In this document: positions 35,078 through 44,255 of the stretch, in pieces
Layout of the letters: every line of letters starts with the position of its first letter
Numbering within the stretch: the stretch's first letter is position 1
Assembly (NCBI GenBank): GCA_039939375.1
Contig: JBDVJO010000003.1
Span: 124,001 to 188,000, forward strand
DNA: 64,000 nt
Reading direction: 5' to 3'
DNA from: Paracrocinitomix sp039939375
Lineage (GTDB): Bacteria > Bacteroidota > Bacteroidia > Flavobacteriales_D > Crocinitomicaceae
Translations under genes and position numbers: made by a program
The notes under the pieces: model-generated
What the model saw: the letters and a program-made list of their open reading frames with translations, nothing else
Told to the model about the DNA's origin: nothing
The model's database searches: none

Positions 35078-37030
35078 TCAAGTATCGATATTCGCGTATT
35101 TTGCATTTTTCTCGATAAACTCTCTTCTTGGCGGAACTTCATCCCCCATTAACATTGAGAACGTTTTATCAGTTGTCATATCGTTTTCAATTTGTACTTG
35201 TCTTAATGTTCTTCTTTCTGGATCCATTGTAGTTTCCCACAATTGCTCAGCATTCATCTCACCCAAACCTTTATAACGCTGGATTCCTACTGAAGATTCA
35301 GTACCCGAACCTTTAAAATCCATAATTAAACGATCTCTTTGGTCATCATCCCAAGCATAAGCTGCTTTCTTTCCTTTCTTCACTTGATATAAAGGCGGCG
35401 TTGCGATATAAACATATCCTCTATCTACCAATTCTTTCATATGTCTGAAGAAGAACGTTAAAATTAGGGTCTCAATATGAGATCCATCTACGTCCGCATC
35501 ACACATGATGATTATCTTGTGATATCTCAGCTTCTCCATGTTTAACGCTCTCTCGTCCTCTTCTGTTCCTACCCTTACGCCTAAAGCTGTGTAAATATTC
35601 TTAATCTCTTCGTTTTCAAAGATCTTATGTTGCATTGCTTTTTCAACGTTCAAAATCTTACCTCTCAATGGCATGATTGCCTGAAAGAAACGATCTCTCC
35701 CTTGCTTTGCTGTTCCACCCGCTGAATCTCCCTCAACTAAGTAAATCTCACTTTCTGCAGGATCTTTTGAAGAACAATCAGCTAACTTACCTGGTAATCC
35801 AGAACCCGTTAAAACATTCTTTCTTTGTACCATTTCACGGGCTTTTCTAGCCGCGTGTCTTGCCGTTGCTGCAAGGATAACTTTCTGAACAATTGCTCTG
35901 GCGTCTTTAGGATGCTCTTCTAAATAATCCGTCAACATTTCAGAAACCGCTTGAGAAACTGGAGCATTCACCTCCCTGTTTCCTAACTTGGTTTTCGTTT
36001 GCCCTTCAAATTGTGGTTCACCTACTTTTACTGAAATAATCGCAGTTAAACCTTCCCTGAAGTCGTCCCCTGAAATATCAAACTTTAATTTGTCTAACAT
36101 CCCTGATTCATCAGCATACTTTTTTAGGGTACCTGTTAAACCTCTTCTAAATCCTTGAAGGTGTGTTCCACCCTCATGCGTATTAATGTTATTTACGTAA
36201 GAATGTAAATTCTCAGCATAAGAAGTATTATAAATCATAGCAACCTCAACAGGAACGCCATTCTTTTCACCTTCAATGTGAATTACATCTTCTATTAATG
36301 CTTCTCTCGTTTCATCTAAGAATCGAACGAATTCAGACAATCCTTTTTCTGACTTAAACGTCTCTGTTATAAAATTACCCTCTTCATCCGTATTTCTTTC
36401 ATCTGTAATTGAGATGACCAAGCCTTTATTCAAGAAAGAAAGCTCTCTCATTCTTGAAGACAAGGTTTCATAGCTATACTCTAGATTGTCGAAAATTTCT
36501 GGATCTGGAAAGAAGGTAACTGTTGTTCCTCTATGAGTAACAGTCCCGACTTCTTTAACAGGATAAGAAGCTTTACCTTGCTGGTATTCTTGCATATAAG
36601 CTTTACCTTCTCTAAAAACTTCAGCCTTTAAATCTCTTGATAAAGCGTTTACACATGAAACCCCAACACCGTGAAGTCCACCAGAAACTTTATATGAATC
36701 TTTATCGAACTTACCTCCGGCTCCAATCTTTGTCATTACAACTTGTAATGCTGATACGCCTTCTTTTTCGTGCATATCAATTGGAATACCACGTCCGTTA
36801 TCTGTAACCTTGATTCCGTTTCCTTCTAATATAGTCACTGTAATCGTGTCACAGTGTCCGGCCATTGCCTCATCAATTGAATTATCGACTACCTCATACA
36901 CCAAGTGATGCAATCCTCTAACGCCTACATCCCCAATATACATTGAAGGACGCATTCTAACGTGCTCCATTCCCTCAAGGGCCTGAATACTGCTCGCCGA
37001 GTAGCCTTTTTTCTTGTTTTCTTCGCTCAT
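35078..37030 (-). CDS. gyrB: DNA gyrase subunit B
   Basis: The 650-residue ATPase subunit of type IIA topoisomerase introduces negative supercoils with GyrA. Motifs: GHKL ATP site (EVVDNSIDEAMAG, DNGRGIP, GGLHGVGVSCVNALS), the TOPRIM Glu in LVEGDSAGG, DADVDGSH, and the C-terminal QRYKGLGEMN. The length is typical for a Bacteroidota GyrB without the proteobacterial insertion. It is transcribed away from the DnaA-box-rich region at its 5' side and ends in its own terminator. ParE is possible by homology, but length and motifs favour GyrB. Confidence 0.96.
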   Translation of the reverse strand: MSEENKKKGYSASSIQALEGMEHVRMRPSMYIGDVGVRGLHHLVYEVVDNSIDEAMAGHCDTITVTILEGNGIKVTDNGRGIPIDMHEKEGVSALQVVMTKIGAGGKFDKDSYKVSGGLHGVGVSCVNALSRDLKAEVFREGKAYMQEYQQGKASYPVKEVGTVTHRGTTVTFFPDPEIFDNLEYSYETLSSRMRELSFLNKGLVISITDERNTDEEGNFITETFKSEKGLSEFVRFLDETREALIEDVIHIEGEKNGVPVEVAMIYNTSYAENLHSYVNNINTHEGGTHLQGFRRGLTGTLKKYADESGMLDKLKFDISGDDFREGLTAIISVKVGEPQFEGQTKTKLGNREVNAPVSQAVSEMLTDYLEEHPKDARAIVQKVILAATARHAARKAREMVQRKNVLTGSGLPGKLADCSSKDPAESEIYLVEGDSAGGTAKQGRDRFFQAIMPLRGKILNVEKAMQHKIFENEEIKNIYTALGVRVGTEEDERALNMEKLRYHKIIIMCDADVDGSHIETLILTFFFRHMKELVDRGYVYIATPPLYQVKKGKKAAYAWDDDQRDRLIMDFKGSGTESSVGIQRYKGLGEMNAEQLWETTMDPERRTLRQVQIENDMTTDKTFSMLMGDEVPPRREFIEKNAKYANIDT

Positions 37031-37050
37031 AATTATTAGTTATTTTCTCT

Positions 37051-37246
37051 TGTGAAAAATCAAATTTTCGCAAGACAAACAAAGATACTAAACGCACTAT
37101 TTTAATTCAGGTATTCAATGGTAGATTATCAGTAGTTTTCAACAGGTAATTAACAGTTTTACACAATTTGATGAAATGTGGAAAATAACCGACTTAAAAT
37201 CAACTAAAAAGAGGTGTGTAAAAGACCAAATAAACCATTTTTCACA
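37051..37246. other. Candidate replication origin: cluster of DnaA-box-like sites
   Basis: Five perfect matches to the relaxed DnaA box TTWTNCACA lie in about 200 bp between gyrB and the next, divergent gene: TTTTTCACA (37051-37059, minus), TTTTACACA (37157-37165, plus), TTTTCCACA (37177-37185, minus), TTTTACACA (37215-37223, minus) and TTTTTCACA (37238-37246, plus). TTTTCAACA at 37136 is a near match. The rest of the 298-bp intergenic region is AT-rich, notably 37281-37325. An origin, or a DnaA-regulated gyrB promoter, would fit. The left site lies in the gyrB leader. Confidence 0.55.
37080..37087 (-). promoter_or_regulatory. -7 promoter box of gyrB
   Basis: TATCTTTG on the minus strand matches TAnnTTTG and would give a leader of about 45 nt. 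No clear -33 TTTG. Confidence 0.5.
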
Positions 37247-37328
37247 ATTCAATCTTCTTAAAAATGACAAGATGTTCTCCCTTGTTAAATTATTACCATT
37301 ATTTTTACCGAAAATTTAGAATAAGCGC

Positions 37329-38408
37329 ATGAAACCTACATTTCACCAATTAACGATAAAAGATATTAAAAAAGAAACTGCTGACACTGTTTCTATCGCA
37401 TTTGATGTACCTGCTAGTTTAGCAGCAGATTACAAATTTGTTCCAGGACAATACTTGACATTAAGAGCTGATATTAATGGTGAAGACATCAGAAGATCCT
37501 ATTCAATTTCTTCTGCTCTTTCTGAAGGAGAATTAAGAGTTGCTGTTAAAGAAGTTGAAAATGGAAAATTTTCTACTTATGCTAACAAGTCTCTTTCTGC
37601 CGGTGACGTGATGGACGTAATGACGCCTCAAGGAGGATTCATTGTAGAATCTGATAGCGCTGCTCAAAACAATTACGTTTTTTATGCTGCTGGTTCAGGA
37701 ATTACTCCAGTACTTTCAATGGTGAGAACCTTGTTAGAGACTGAGTCCGATTGCAATGTGTTCTTATATTATGGAAACAAATCTGCGGAGGCTACAATCT
37801 TTAAAAATGAACTAGACGCTTTAGCGAATAACTATACGAACTTCAAATTGAATTATATTCTTTCTAGAGAAGATTCAGGAGATGCAAACAGAAACGGTAG
37901 AATTGATGCAGCAAAATGTGCGTATTTTTACACAGCAGAACTTGAAGCTTTAAAATTGCAAGGGGTTTACGCTTGTGGACCTGAGAGCATGATTGAAACA
38001 GTAAAAGATTTTTACACGACTAAAGGCCTTTTACACAAAGTACATTTTGAATTGTTTACAACTCCTGTTGTGAGTTCATTAGAAGGTGCAACTACTGAAG
38101 CTGAGGCCAATGAATCTGCTCAAGTAAATGCTGAAGTTACAGTTATCATTGATGATGAAGAATATTCTTTTCCTTTAGCAACTTCTGGTAAAGACATTTT
38201 ATCTGCTGCGCAAGATGCTGATGCTGATGTTCCTTTCTCTTGTAAAGGTGGAGTTTGCTGTACTTGTAGAGCAAAAGTTATGGAAGGGAAAGTGAAAATG
38301 ACATTAAACTTTGCATTAGAAGAAGATGAAGTTGCTGATGGATTTGTATTGACATGTCAATCTCACCCGATCACTGAAAAAGTTGTCATCTCATTTGACG
38401 AATATTAA
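37329..38408 (+). CDS. PaaE-like ferredoxin-NAD(P)H oxidoreductase with C-terminal 2Fe-2S domain
   Basis: The 359-residue protein has a ferredoxin-NADP reductase module (about 1-240) with the FAD motif RRSYSIS and the NAD(P) motif AAGSGITPVLSMV. A plant-type 2Fe-2S ferredoxin domain follows (about 270-359), with CKGGVCCTC and a final Cys in LTCQSHP. The domain order and cluster motif match PaaE, the electron-transfer subunit of phenylacetyl-CoA epoxidase. No paaABCD genes are here, so it may instead feed electrons to a desaturase or other oxygenase. The SDR gene starts 1 nt after its stop. Confidence 0.87.
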   Translation: MKPTFHQLTIKDIKKETADTVSIAFDVPASLAADYKFVPGQYLTLRADINGEDIRRSYSISSALSEGELRVAVKEVENGKFSTYANKSLSAGDVMDVMTPQGGFIVESDSAAQNNYVFYAAGSGITPVLSMVRTLLETESDCNVFLYYGNKSAEATIFKNELDALANNYTNFKLNYILSREDSGDANRNGRIDAAKCAYFYTAELEALKLQGVYACGPESMIETVKDFYTTKGLLHKVHFELFTTPVVSSLEGATTEAEANESAQVNAEVTVIIDDEEYSFPLATSGKDILSAAQDADADVPFSCKGGVCCTCRAKVMEGKVKMTLNFALEEDEVADGFVLTCQSHPITEKVVISFDEY

Positions 38409-38409
38409 G

Positions 38410-39093
38410 ATGAAAAAAAACATTGTTTTAATTGGCGCTAGTAGAGGAATAGGAAAAGAAACTGTTCGACAATTAGCAAAAGAGCACAATGTTTTAGCGC
38501 TATCGCGCAATCTCACCAAATTAGAAGAACTAAAGGCCGAATGTGGAACTCAAATTGGTCAGATTGACTTGTGTTCTGAATCGCTAATATTAGATTTGAC
38601 TGAACACATTACGCTCCATTTTGATAAAGTAGATATTCTCATCAATAATGGTGGATACTTGGTCAACAAGCCATTTCTTGAAACGACTTTGGCGGACATT
38701 AGAAAGACGTATGAAACCAACGTGTTTGGATTAATTCAAAGTTGTCAAGCCGTTATTCCGCTAATGAAGGGTTCTGGGCACATAGTAAATATTGGATCAA
38801 TCGGAGGCGTTCAAGGATCAGTTAAATTTCCTGGAATTGGTGTTTACAGTTCATCAAAGGCGGCAGTTACTGGATATACCGAATGTTTAGCAGAAGAACT
38901 AAAAGAAACTGACATCCAAGTGAACTCTTTGGCTTTAGGAGCTGTTCAAACCGAAATGTTGGCAGAGGCTTTTCCTGGATATGAAGCACCAACGACTCCT
39001 GAAGAAATGGGCGCCTACATTGCTGACTTTGCTTTAAATGCAAACAAAATGATGCATGGAAAAATCGTTCAGGTTTCCAAATCAACTCCTTAA
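38410..39093 (+). CDS. Short-chain dehydrogenase/reductase (SDR)
   Basis: ATG 38410 gives 227 residues, a classical SDR. Cofactor motif GASRGIG (about 9-15), structural motif NNGG (variant of NNAG), catalytic Ser in NIGSIGG, and YSSSKAAV (YxxxK, Tyr about 149). It oxidises or reduces an alcohol/carbonyl with NAD(P)(H). Substrate unknown. Probably co-transcribed with the PaaE-like reductase gene, whose stop it nearly touches. Confidence 0.9.
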   Translation: MKKNIVLIGASRGIGKETVRQLAKEHNVLALSRNLTKLEELKAECGTQIGQIDLCSESLILDLTEHITLHFDKVDILINNGGYLVNKPFLETTLADIRKTYETNVFGLIQSCQAVIPLMKGSGHIVNIGSIGGVQGSVKFPGIGVYSSSKAAVTGYTECLAEELKETDIQVNSLALGAVQTEMLAEAFPGYEAPTTPEEMGAYIADFALNANKMMHGKIVQVSKSTP

Positions 39094-39160
39094 GTTAGTT
39101 TACAAGCTTTTTTAATCAAATGATTAAAGAAAATAGAATACCTTATCTTTACTACCATTC

Positions 39161-39808
39161 ATGAGAGTAGTATCAGTAAATTTAGGAGAAAGAAAAACGG
39201 TTAGTTGGCGCGGAAAAGAGGTGGAAACCGGCATCTTTAAATACCCCGTAGATTCGGCAATTGTTCTTGGAAAAGAAGACGTTGAAAAGGATCACGTGAT
39301 AGACAGAAAATATCACGGTGGCATCAACAAGGCTTGTTATATCTATTCTGCAGATCATTACAACTATTGGAAAGACCTTTATCCTGAATTGGATTGGACA
39401 TATGGTATGTTCGGTGAAAATATCACTATTCAAGGATTAAATGAATCTAAAATTTACCTTGGAGATATTTATCAAATTGGCCAAGCAAAGGTTGAAGTTG
39501 TGCAACCAAGAGAACCATGCTTTAAATTGGGAATTAGATTTGGAACGCAAAAAGTTGTGAAGCAGTTTCTGAATGCGCCTTATCCTGGAGTCTACTTGCG
39601 AATCATTGAAGAAGGTGAAGTGCAAGCAAATGATTCAGTTACTTTAATTCAGCAAGGAAACACCTGTGCTACTTTTGAAGAAGTTTATCGATTATCATTT
39701 CACTCTAAACCTGAAGATAACCCTAAAATTGAAGCTATTCTGCAAATAGAGCAACTACCAGCAGGACTCAGAAGCAACTTAGAAAAGCGTTTGAAACTTA
39801 ATAGTTAA
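39161..39808 (+). CDS. MOSC domain protein (YiiM-like)
   Basis: The 215-residue protein is a MOSC domain of the YiiM type: an N-terminal strand with the VSWRGKEVETGIFK segment, DHVIDRKYHGGINKACYIYS, YGMFGENITIQG, and the conserved Cys in QPREPCFKLGIRFG. YiiM-like proteins reduce N-hydroxylated base analogues using a molybdenum cofactor; the substrate here is inferred. It converges on the E1 gene with an 11-bp stop overlap. Confidence 0.88.
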   Translation: MRVVSVNLGERKTVSWRGKEVETGIFKYPVDSAIVLGKEDVEKDHVIDRKYHGGINKACYIYSADHYNYWKDLYPELDWTYGMFGENITIQGLNESKIYLGDIYQIGQAKVEVVQPREPCFKLGIRFGTQKVVKQFLNAPYPGVYLRIIEEGEVQANDSVTLIQQGNTCATFEEVYRLSFHSKPEDNPKIEAILQIEQLPAGLRSNLEKRLKLNS

Positions 39809-41798
39809 TCAGCCTCAACAATTTCTCTTCAAATCTTTGCTTTGGCATAAAATTCTTTTCAAGTTCACCGTCAAAAGGAACTGGCGTATCTAACGATCCT
39901 TCCCTCATTACTGGTGCATCTAAATACTCAAAGCAATCTTCAGTAATTCTAGCCGAAATTTCACCGCCAATTCCACCTGTCAAGCAATCTTCATGCAAGA
40001 TGATCACTCTTCCGGTTTTTTGTGCAGTTGCATAAACGGCATCCATGTCTAATGGAAGCAAGGTTCTTAAATCAAGAATATCAATATCTAGGTTGTGTTC
40101 TGCTGAAATTTCTTTTGCCCAGTGCACACCCATTCCGTATGTTATTACAGAAGCTTTGGCTCCTTCTTGAACCAGATTAGCTTTTCCAATTTCTAAGGTA
40201 TAGTAATCTGTTGGTACGTCTTCTTTGATTGAACGATATAAGCCTTTATGTTCAAAGAAAATCACCGGATTAGGATCTTCAATTGACGCAGCTAACAAGC
40301 CTTTTGCTTCGGTTGGTGAAGATGGATAAACGACTTTTAATCCAGGCGTATGCGTGAACCAAGCTTCATTAGATTGTGAATGAAACGGTCCTGCAGCTGA
40401 ACCTCCACCTGTTGGCATTCGAACCACTACATCTGCATTTTCACCCCATCTGTAGTGAAGTTTAGCTAAGTTATTTACAATTTGATTAAAACCGACCGTC
40501 ACGAAATCTGCAAATTGCATTTCCATCACCGCCTTCATTCCGTTAATAGACAAACCTAAAGCAGCACCAACAATTGCAGATTCACAAATAGGTGTATTTC
40601 TCACTCTATCCTTCCCAAACTCTTCTACAAAGCCTTCAGTAATTTTAAAAACACCTCCATACTCAGCAATATCTTGCCCCATGATTACCAAATCTTGGTA
40701 TTTTCTCATGGATAATCTAAGTGAATCTTGAATGGCATCTACAAATCTTAATTCGGACTTAGCCTCAGTTGCTGGAGCTTGAATATTTGGAGAATAAGGC
40801 GCGTAAACATCACCTAATTCAAAGTCAGTATCAGGAGTTACATTTGGCTCAGCATATGCAATCTCCAATTCATCCTGAATTTCTTTCTTGATTCCTTTTT
40901 TAATTTTCTCAACTTCATCTTTTGAAAGCACTCCTTCTGAAATGACAAACTTTTCATAATTCGTCACTGGATCTTTACTTTCCCATTGGTCCTGTAATCC
41001 TTCAGGATAATACTTAGTACCTGAAGCTTCTTCGTGCCCTCTCATTCTAAATGAAATGCATTCCAATAAAAATGGCCTAGGTTTTTCTCTTAAAGAAGCA
41101 GCAATTTGCTTCACCGAATGATACACCTCTAAAATATTGTTTCCATCTATTTGAAAAGCATCCATGCCATAACCAGGACCTTTATCTACAAATTGCTTAC
41201 ATCTAAATTGTTCGTTTGATGGTGTAGACAATCCCCACTGATTATTCTCAACAGCAAAAATTACTGGAATATCCCAAACAGATGCCACGTTTAACGCCTC
41301 ATGAAAATCACCTTCACTTGCTCCTCCATCTCCTGTTATGGCTAATGACACTTTTTGCTCACCTCTTAACTTATGTGCTAATGCAATTCCGGTTCCTAAA
41401 GCTAGTTGAGGTCCTAAATGAGAAATCATTCCAACTAAATGATGTTCTTTTGTTCCGAAATGAAATGAACGGTCTCTACCCTTTGTAAAACCAGTCATTT
41501 TTCCCTGAAATTGTGCAAAGAGTCTGTTTAACGGAATCTCTCTAGTGGTAAAGATTCCTAAGTTTCGGTGCATGGGAAGAATGTATTCATCCTTTTCTAG
41601 GCCCAAAGCAATTCCGACAGAAATTGCCTCTTGCCCCCATCCTGAAAACCATTTAGAAATTTTACCTTGACGTAAAAGGATTAACATTTTCTCTTCAATA
41701 AACCTAGGTTTGATTAAAGCTTTATAGATGTTTTTCAATTCTTTATCAGAAAGATTTTTTCTGTCAAACTTCATTTGTTCTTTTTCGAGTACCGCCAT
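39798..41798 (-). CDS. 2-oxoacid dehydrogenase E1 component, fused alpha and beta subunits
   Basis: The 666-residue protein joins E1 alpha (about 1-320) and E1 beta (about 345-666) in one chain. The alpha half carries the thiamine-diphosphate motif GDGGASEGDFHEALN and VENNQWGLS; the beta half has the MGQDIAEYGGVFKITEGF start, ICESAIVGAALG and a C-terminal transketolase domain. The two-domain fusion is common in Bacteroidota and usually annotated branched-chain or pyruvate dehydrogenase E1. E2 and E3 are not adjacent. The upstream TAATTTTG box (41825-41832) may be its promoter. Confidence 0.93.
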   Translation of the reverse strand: MAVLEKEQMKFDRKNLSDKELKNIYKALIKPRFIEEKMLILLRQGKISKWFSGWGQEAISVGIALGLEKDEYILPMHRNLGIFTTREIPLNRLFAQFQGKMTGFTKGRDRSFHFGTKEHHLVGMISHLGPQLALGTGIALAHKLRGEQKVSLAITGDGGASEGDFHEALNVASVWDIPVIFAVENNQWGLSTPSNEQFRCKQFVDKGPGYGMDAFQIDGNNILEVYHSVKQIAASLREKPRPFLLECISFRMRGHEEASGTKYYPEGLQDQWESKDPVTNYEKFVISEGVLSKDEVEKIKKGIKKEIQDELEIAYAEPNVTPDTDFELGDVYAPYSPNIQAPATEAKSELRFVDAIQDSLRLSMRKYQDLVIMGQDIAEYGGVFKITEGFVEEFGKDRVRNTPICESAIVGAALGLSINGMKAVMEMQFADFVTVGFNQIVNNLAKLHYRWGENADVVVRMPTGGGSAAGPFHSQSNEAWFTHTPGLKVVYPSSPTEAKGLLAASIEDPNPVIFFEHKGLYRSIKEDVPTDYYTLEIGKANLVQEGAKASVITYGMGVHWAKEISAEHNLDIDILDLRTLLPLDMDAVYATAQKTGRVIILHEDCLTGGIGGEISARITEDCFEYLDAPVMREGSLDTPVPFDGELEKNFMPKQRFEEKLLRLINY

Positions 41799-41824
41799 GC
41801 TAAGGGAGCAATTAAATTATGTTT

Positions 41825-41832
41825 CAAAATTA
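41825..41832 (-). promoter_or_regulatory. -7 promoter box of the E1 gene
   Basis: Minus-strand TAATTTTG (TAnnTTTG) 26 nt before the ATG; no clear -33 element. Confidence 0.4.
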
Positions 41833-41955
41833 GCAGTTTTTGATTCGAACGTTATATTTTTTTTCAATAGTTATTCACTTTAATTTCCTTAAGAAATGAA
41901 TCCTAAACTATTGAATGCGTTTTATAAAATTGAATTTATCCGCAATCACTTAAAA

Positions 41956-42387
41956 CTACATATGAAACATACTCACACAAAAGCTACCAGATTCACCGTT
42001 ATTGCCAGCAAAATCGCCAACTAAATCAAAGTTTTCACCGATTTGGTTTGTGCCTGTACTTGTCACTTTATTTATAGTTGCTGTTCCTTCTATCGATTCA
42101 TCAAACTCTATTATCGCACCAAAAGATTGTGACTCCAATTTAACAGGAGATAGTTTTGAAACATTGTAAAAGTCATATAGGTACAGTTTTGTTGCACCAA
42201 TAGAAAATATTGCTTCATTTGAAATGCCATCACCAGTGTAATTCACCCCCTTTGATTTCGCTGTTTCACTTATCTTATCTCCAACCTTGATGAAATACTT
42301 TTTATTTCCAGCTTCTTCTTCAGTCGAACTGCCACCACAACCGACCAAGATTAACAAAAGACCTAATGTTGCTCCTATAAGTTTCAT
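41956..42387 (-). CDS. Small lipoprotein of unknown function
   Basis: The 143-residue protein has a lipobox LVGC (Cys17) followed by a glycine/serine/glutamate linker. The mature domain is strand-rich (KYFIKVGDKISETAKS, AIIEFDESIEGTATI) with a Cys near the C terminus (SFCVSMFHM). The gene lies 2 nt after the stop of the EreA/ChaN-like gene, so both are likely made together and may act in the periplasm or at the outer membrane. Confidence 0.7.
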   Translation of the reverse strand: MKLIGATLGLLLILVGCGGSSTEEEAGNKKYFIKVGDKISETAKSKGVNYTGDGISNEAIFSIGATKLYLYDFYNVSKLSPVKLESQSFGAIIEFDESIEGTATINKVTSTGTNQIGENFDLVGDFAGNNGESGSFCVSMFHM

Positions 42388-42389
42388 AA

Positions 42390-44183
42390 TTATTGAGTTG
42401 ATTTAAAATTAATACTTACTCCTGCTTGAATATATGGTGCAGAAAAAGAAGTTTTTGTAAAATCTTTCATCTTACCATCCAATCTCCAACGTTTGCCGGA
42501 GACATCAAGAGAGTAACCTGTTTTAAAGTTTAAAGAAATAATTGGCAAGGTTAACCTTAATTCCAAGTTTGGATCAAAAGTAAACACATCATTCTTGTAG
42601 ATGATTATGTTTTGACCGTCACTCTGAATCAAATTAGGAACTGTGTTGTCCATTTCTTCTGTCAAAGAGGTTTGACCATAAGCGTAATCCAATCCTAACG
42701 CAGCTAACACCCATTTGTTCCCGAAGGTATAATACTGCCCCATTCCAAATCGCCATCCTTTTAAATAAAAACGATCATTATTTGAAATTTCTGGAAAGTA
42801 GTTAAAATAGGCTCTATTTCCCCAGCTACCTACTTCTAAAAAGTCTACAGCAAAGTTATATCCAACCATTTTATCTGTAAATGTAGTTGCTCCAAAATCA
42901 ACCAGTGCAGAATTTAAACTTCTAATACCGGTAAAATAATGATAGCCATATGATGCTCCAAAATGGATTTCAGTTATTTTTTCATTCCATGCAAAATTAA
43001 ACTCTTCAAAAGGCTCTTCTTTTACGTTTGATATAATCACAAAAGGCAGCTGATTATAAAAACCCGAAATGTTATGATCCCCATTCTTATATGCTAAATC
43101 TATAATATATGCCGTTCCTTCTTCTAAGTATTTCTCTTCAAGATCTAAATCCTTGATCACGTCCTTATCAAATTTTAAAATACCGGTAGAATAAAATACC
43201 GGAATAACGAGTACTTTGTTTTTAAGGCTATCATTGATCTCACCGATTCTGTTAGCTATAGAATTCATATAATAGTCATAACAAGAACTCATACGTTGAT
43301 TTTTGTGTAAATGGCACCTCCCAAATTGTCCATAGAACTTTGAAGTTGGATCTGAATTATAAACACGCTCAAATTCATCCTGCATAAACCGCTCCCTAAT
43401 TATTGGAGACCTCACATCTCCCTTAAGTTCAGTAACGTACCATTCATGTCCAACCTCAAGGCTTTCAATTATTGAAAAGTAAATGGTAGAATCTTTTCCT
43501 AATTCTTTTTTCAAGCTTTCTTCATACTTGAGTGAAATTTTGATGATGGAACTTAAACTTTCCCATGCACTTACCTGTCCAAAACCAAAGCCACCTGTGG
43601 TGCCGTCTGCATAATAATCTGCTGCTGTACCGTATTCATATTCAGAAGTTCCGAGCGCTTTGATCTGCTCAAAAACTTCTCCTCCAGGAACTGATGTATC
43701 AAGCGTATCTGCAATTAAGTTTAATGCTTTAATTGAGAAATATGGAAAACGCTCAATATCAATTCCATGTAAATGAATTTTATTCTCTAGTGCAAGCGTA
43801 TCGTTGAATTTTTCAATGTTCTTGAACATCTGATAAAACTGCGCGAAAAACATATCTTTTAAATACTTTCTATTTTCTGTATTGTTATCGATAATTACAG
43901 TTTCTACAAGGTATCCAACAGCAGGACTCTGCTCAAAAATAAAATGTTCTACCCCTTGGGTATTGTGCAAATACGTCAGCATTTTATACTCAAGCTTTGA
44001 ATCAAAAGTCAAGAAGCTGTGATTTTCACCCGTGAAATAAACTTGGTATTTGTCAAGTGAATCTGCGAATACGTCAAATTCTGAAAAATCAGTTTTATTG
44101 TCTAGGTTCAAAGCAGTAGCTTTCTCCTGTGCAAGAGTAATCCAAGGTAGACCAAGTAAAAAAATTAAGAAGAGATTTTTCAA
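42390..44183 (-). CDS. EreA/ChaN-like domain protein with C-terminal beta-rich (barrel-like) region
   Basis: The 597-residue protein has a signal peptide (to about TLAQE). The N-terminal 390 residues look like the EreA/ChaN-type alpha/beta fold: GENHSF after a strand (about 52), HFIFEQS with the acidic residue, and HGIDIERFP. The remaining 200 residues are alternating aromatic strands (YGYHYFTGIRSLNSALVDFG and similar) that could form an outer-membrane barrel ending INFKSTQ. Family members include erythromycin esterases and haem-binding ChaN; the ligand is unknown. It is followed closely by the lipoprotein gene. Attribution is inferred from motif spacing only. Confidence 0.6.
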   Translation of the reverse strand: MKNLFLIFLLGLPWITLAQEKATALNLDNKTDFSEFDVFADSLDKYQVYFTGENHSFLTFDSKLEYKMLTYLHNTQGVEHFIFEQSPAVGYLVETVIIDNNTENRKYLKDMFFAQFYQMFKNIEKFNDTLALENKIHLHGIDIERFPYFSIKALNLIADTLDTSVPGGEVFEQIKALGTSEYEYGTAADYYADGTTGGFGFGQVSAWESLSSIIKISLKYEESLKKELGKDSTIYFSIIESLEVGHEWYVTELKGDVRSPIIRERFMQDEFERVYNSDPTSKFYGQFGRCHLHKNQRMSSCYDYYMNSIANRIGEINDSLKNKVLVIPVFYSTGILKFDKDVIKDLDLEEKYLEEGTAYIIDLAYKNGDHNISGFYNQLPFVIISNVKEEPFEEFNFAWNEKITEIHFGASYGYHYFTGIRSLNSALVDFGATTFTDKMVGYNFAVDFLEVGSWGNRAYFNYFPEISNNDRFYLKGWRFGMGQYYTFGNKWVLAALGLDYAYGQTSLTEEMDNTVPNLIQSDGQNIIIYKNDVFTFDPNLELRLTLPIISLNFKTGYSLDVSGKRWRLDGKMKDFTKTSFSAPYIQAGVSINFKSTQ

Positions 44184-44202
44184 GCTATTGTTTTAAAGTA
44201 AA

Positions 44203-44234
44203 AAGGGCTGTTATACCAAAGTATAACAGCCCTT
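44203..44234 (-). terminator. Terminator after pspA
   Basis: A 14-bp perfect stem (AAGGGCTGTTATAC / GTATAACAGCCCTT) with a 4-nt loop and a T run on the minus strand. It ends the YbjN-like/PspA transcript, 20 nt upstream of the EreA/ChaN-like gene, which therefore needs its own promoter or read-through. Confidence 0.9.
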
Positions 44235-44255
44235 AAAAATAAGGATTTTTTATGA

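Noticed and set aside
37329..39093. Phenylacetate degradation operon
   Set aside because: Only a PaaE-like reductase is present; the neighbours are an SDR and a MOSC protein and no paaABCD or paaK genes occur.
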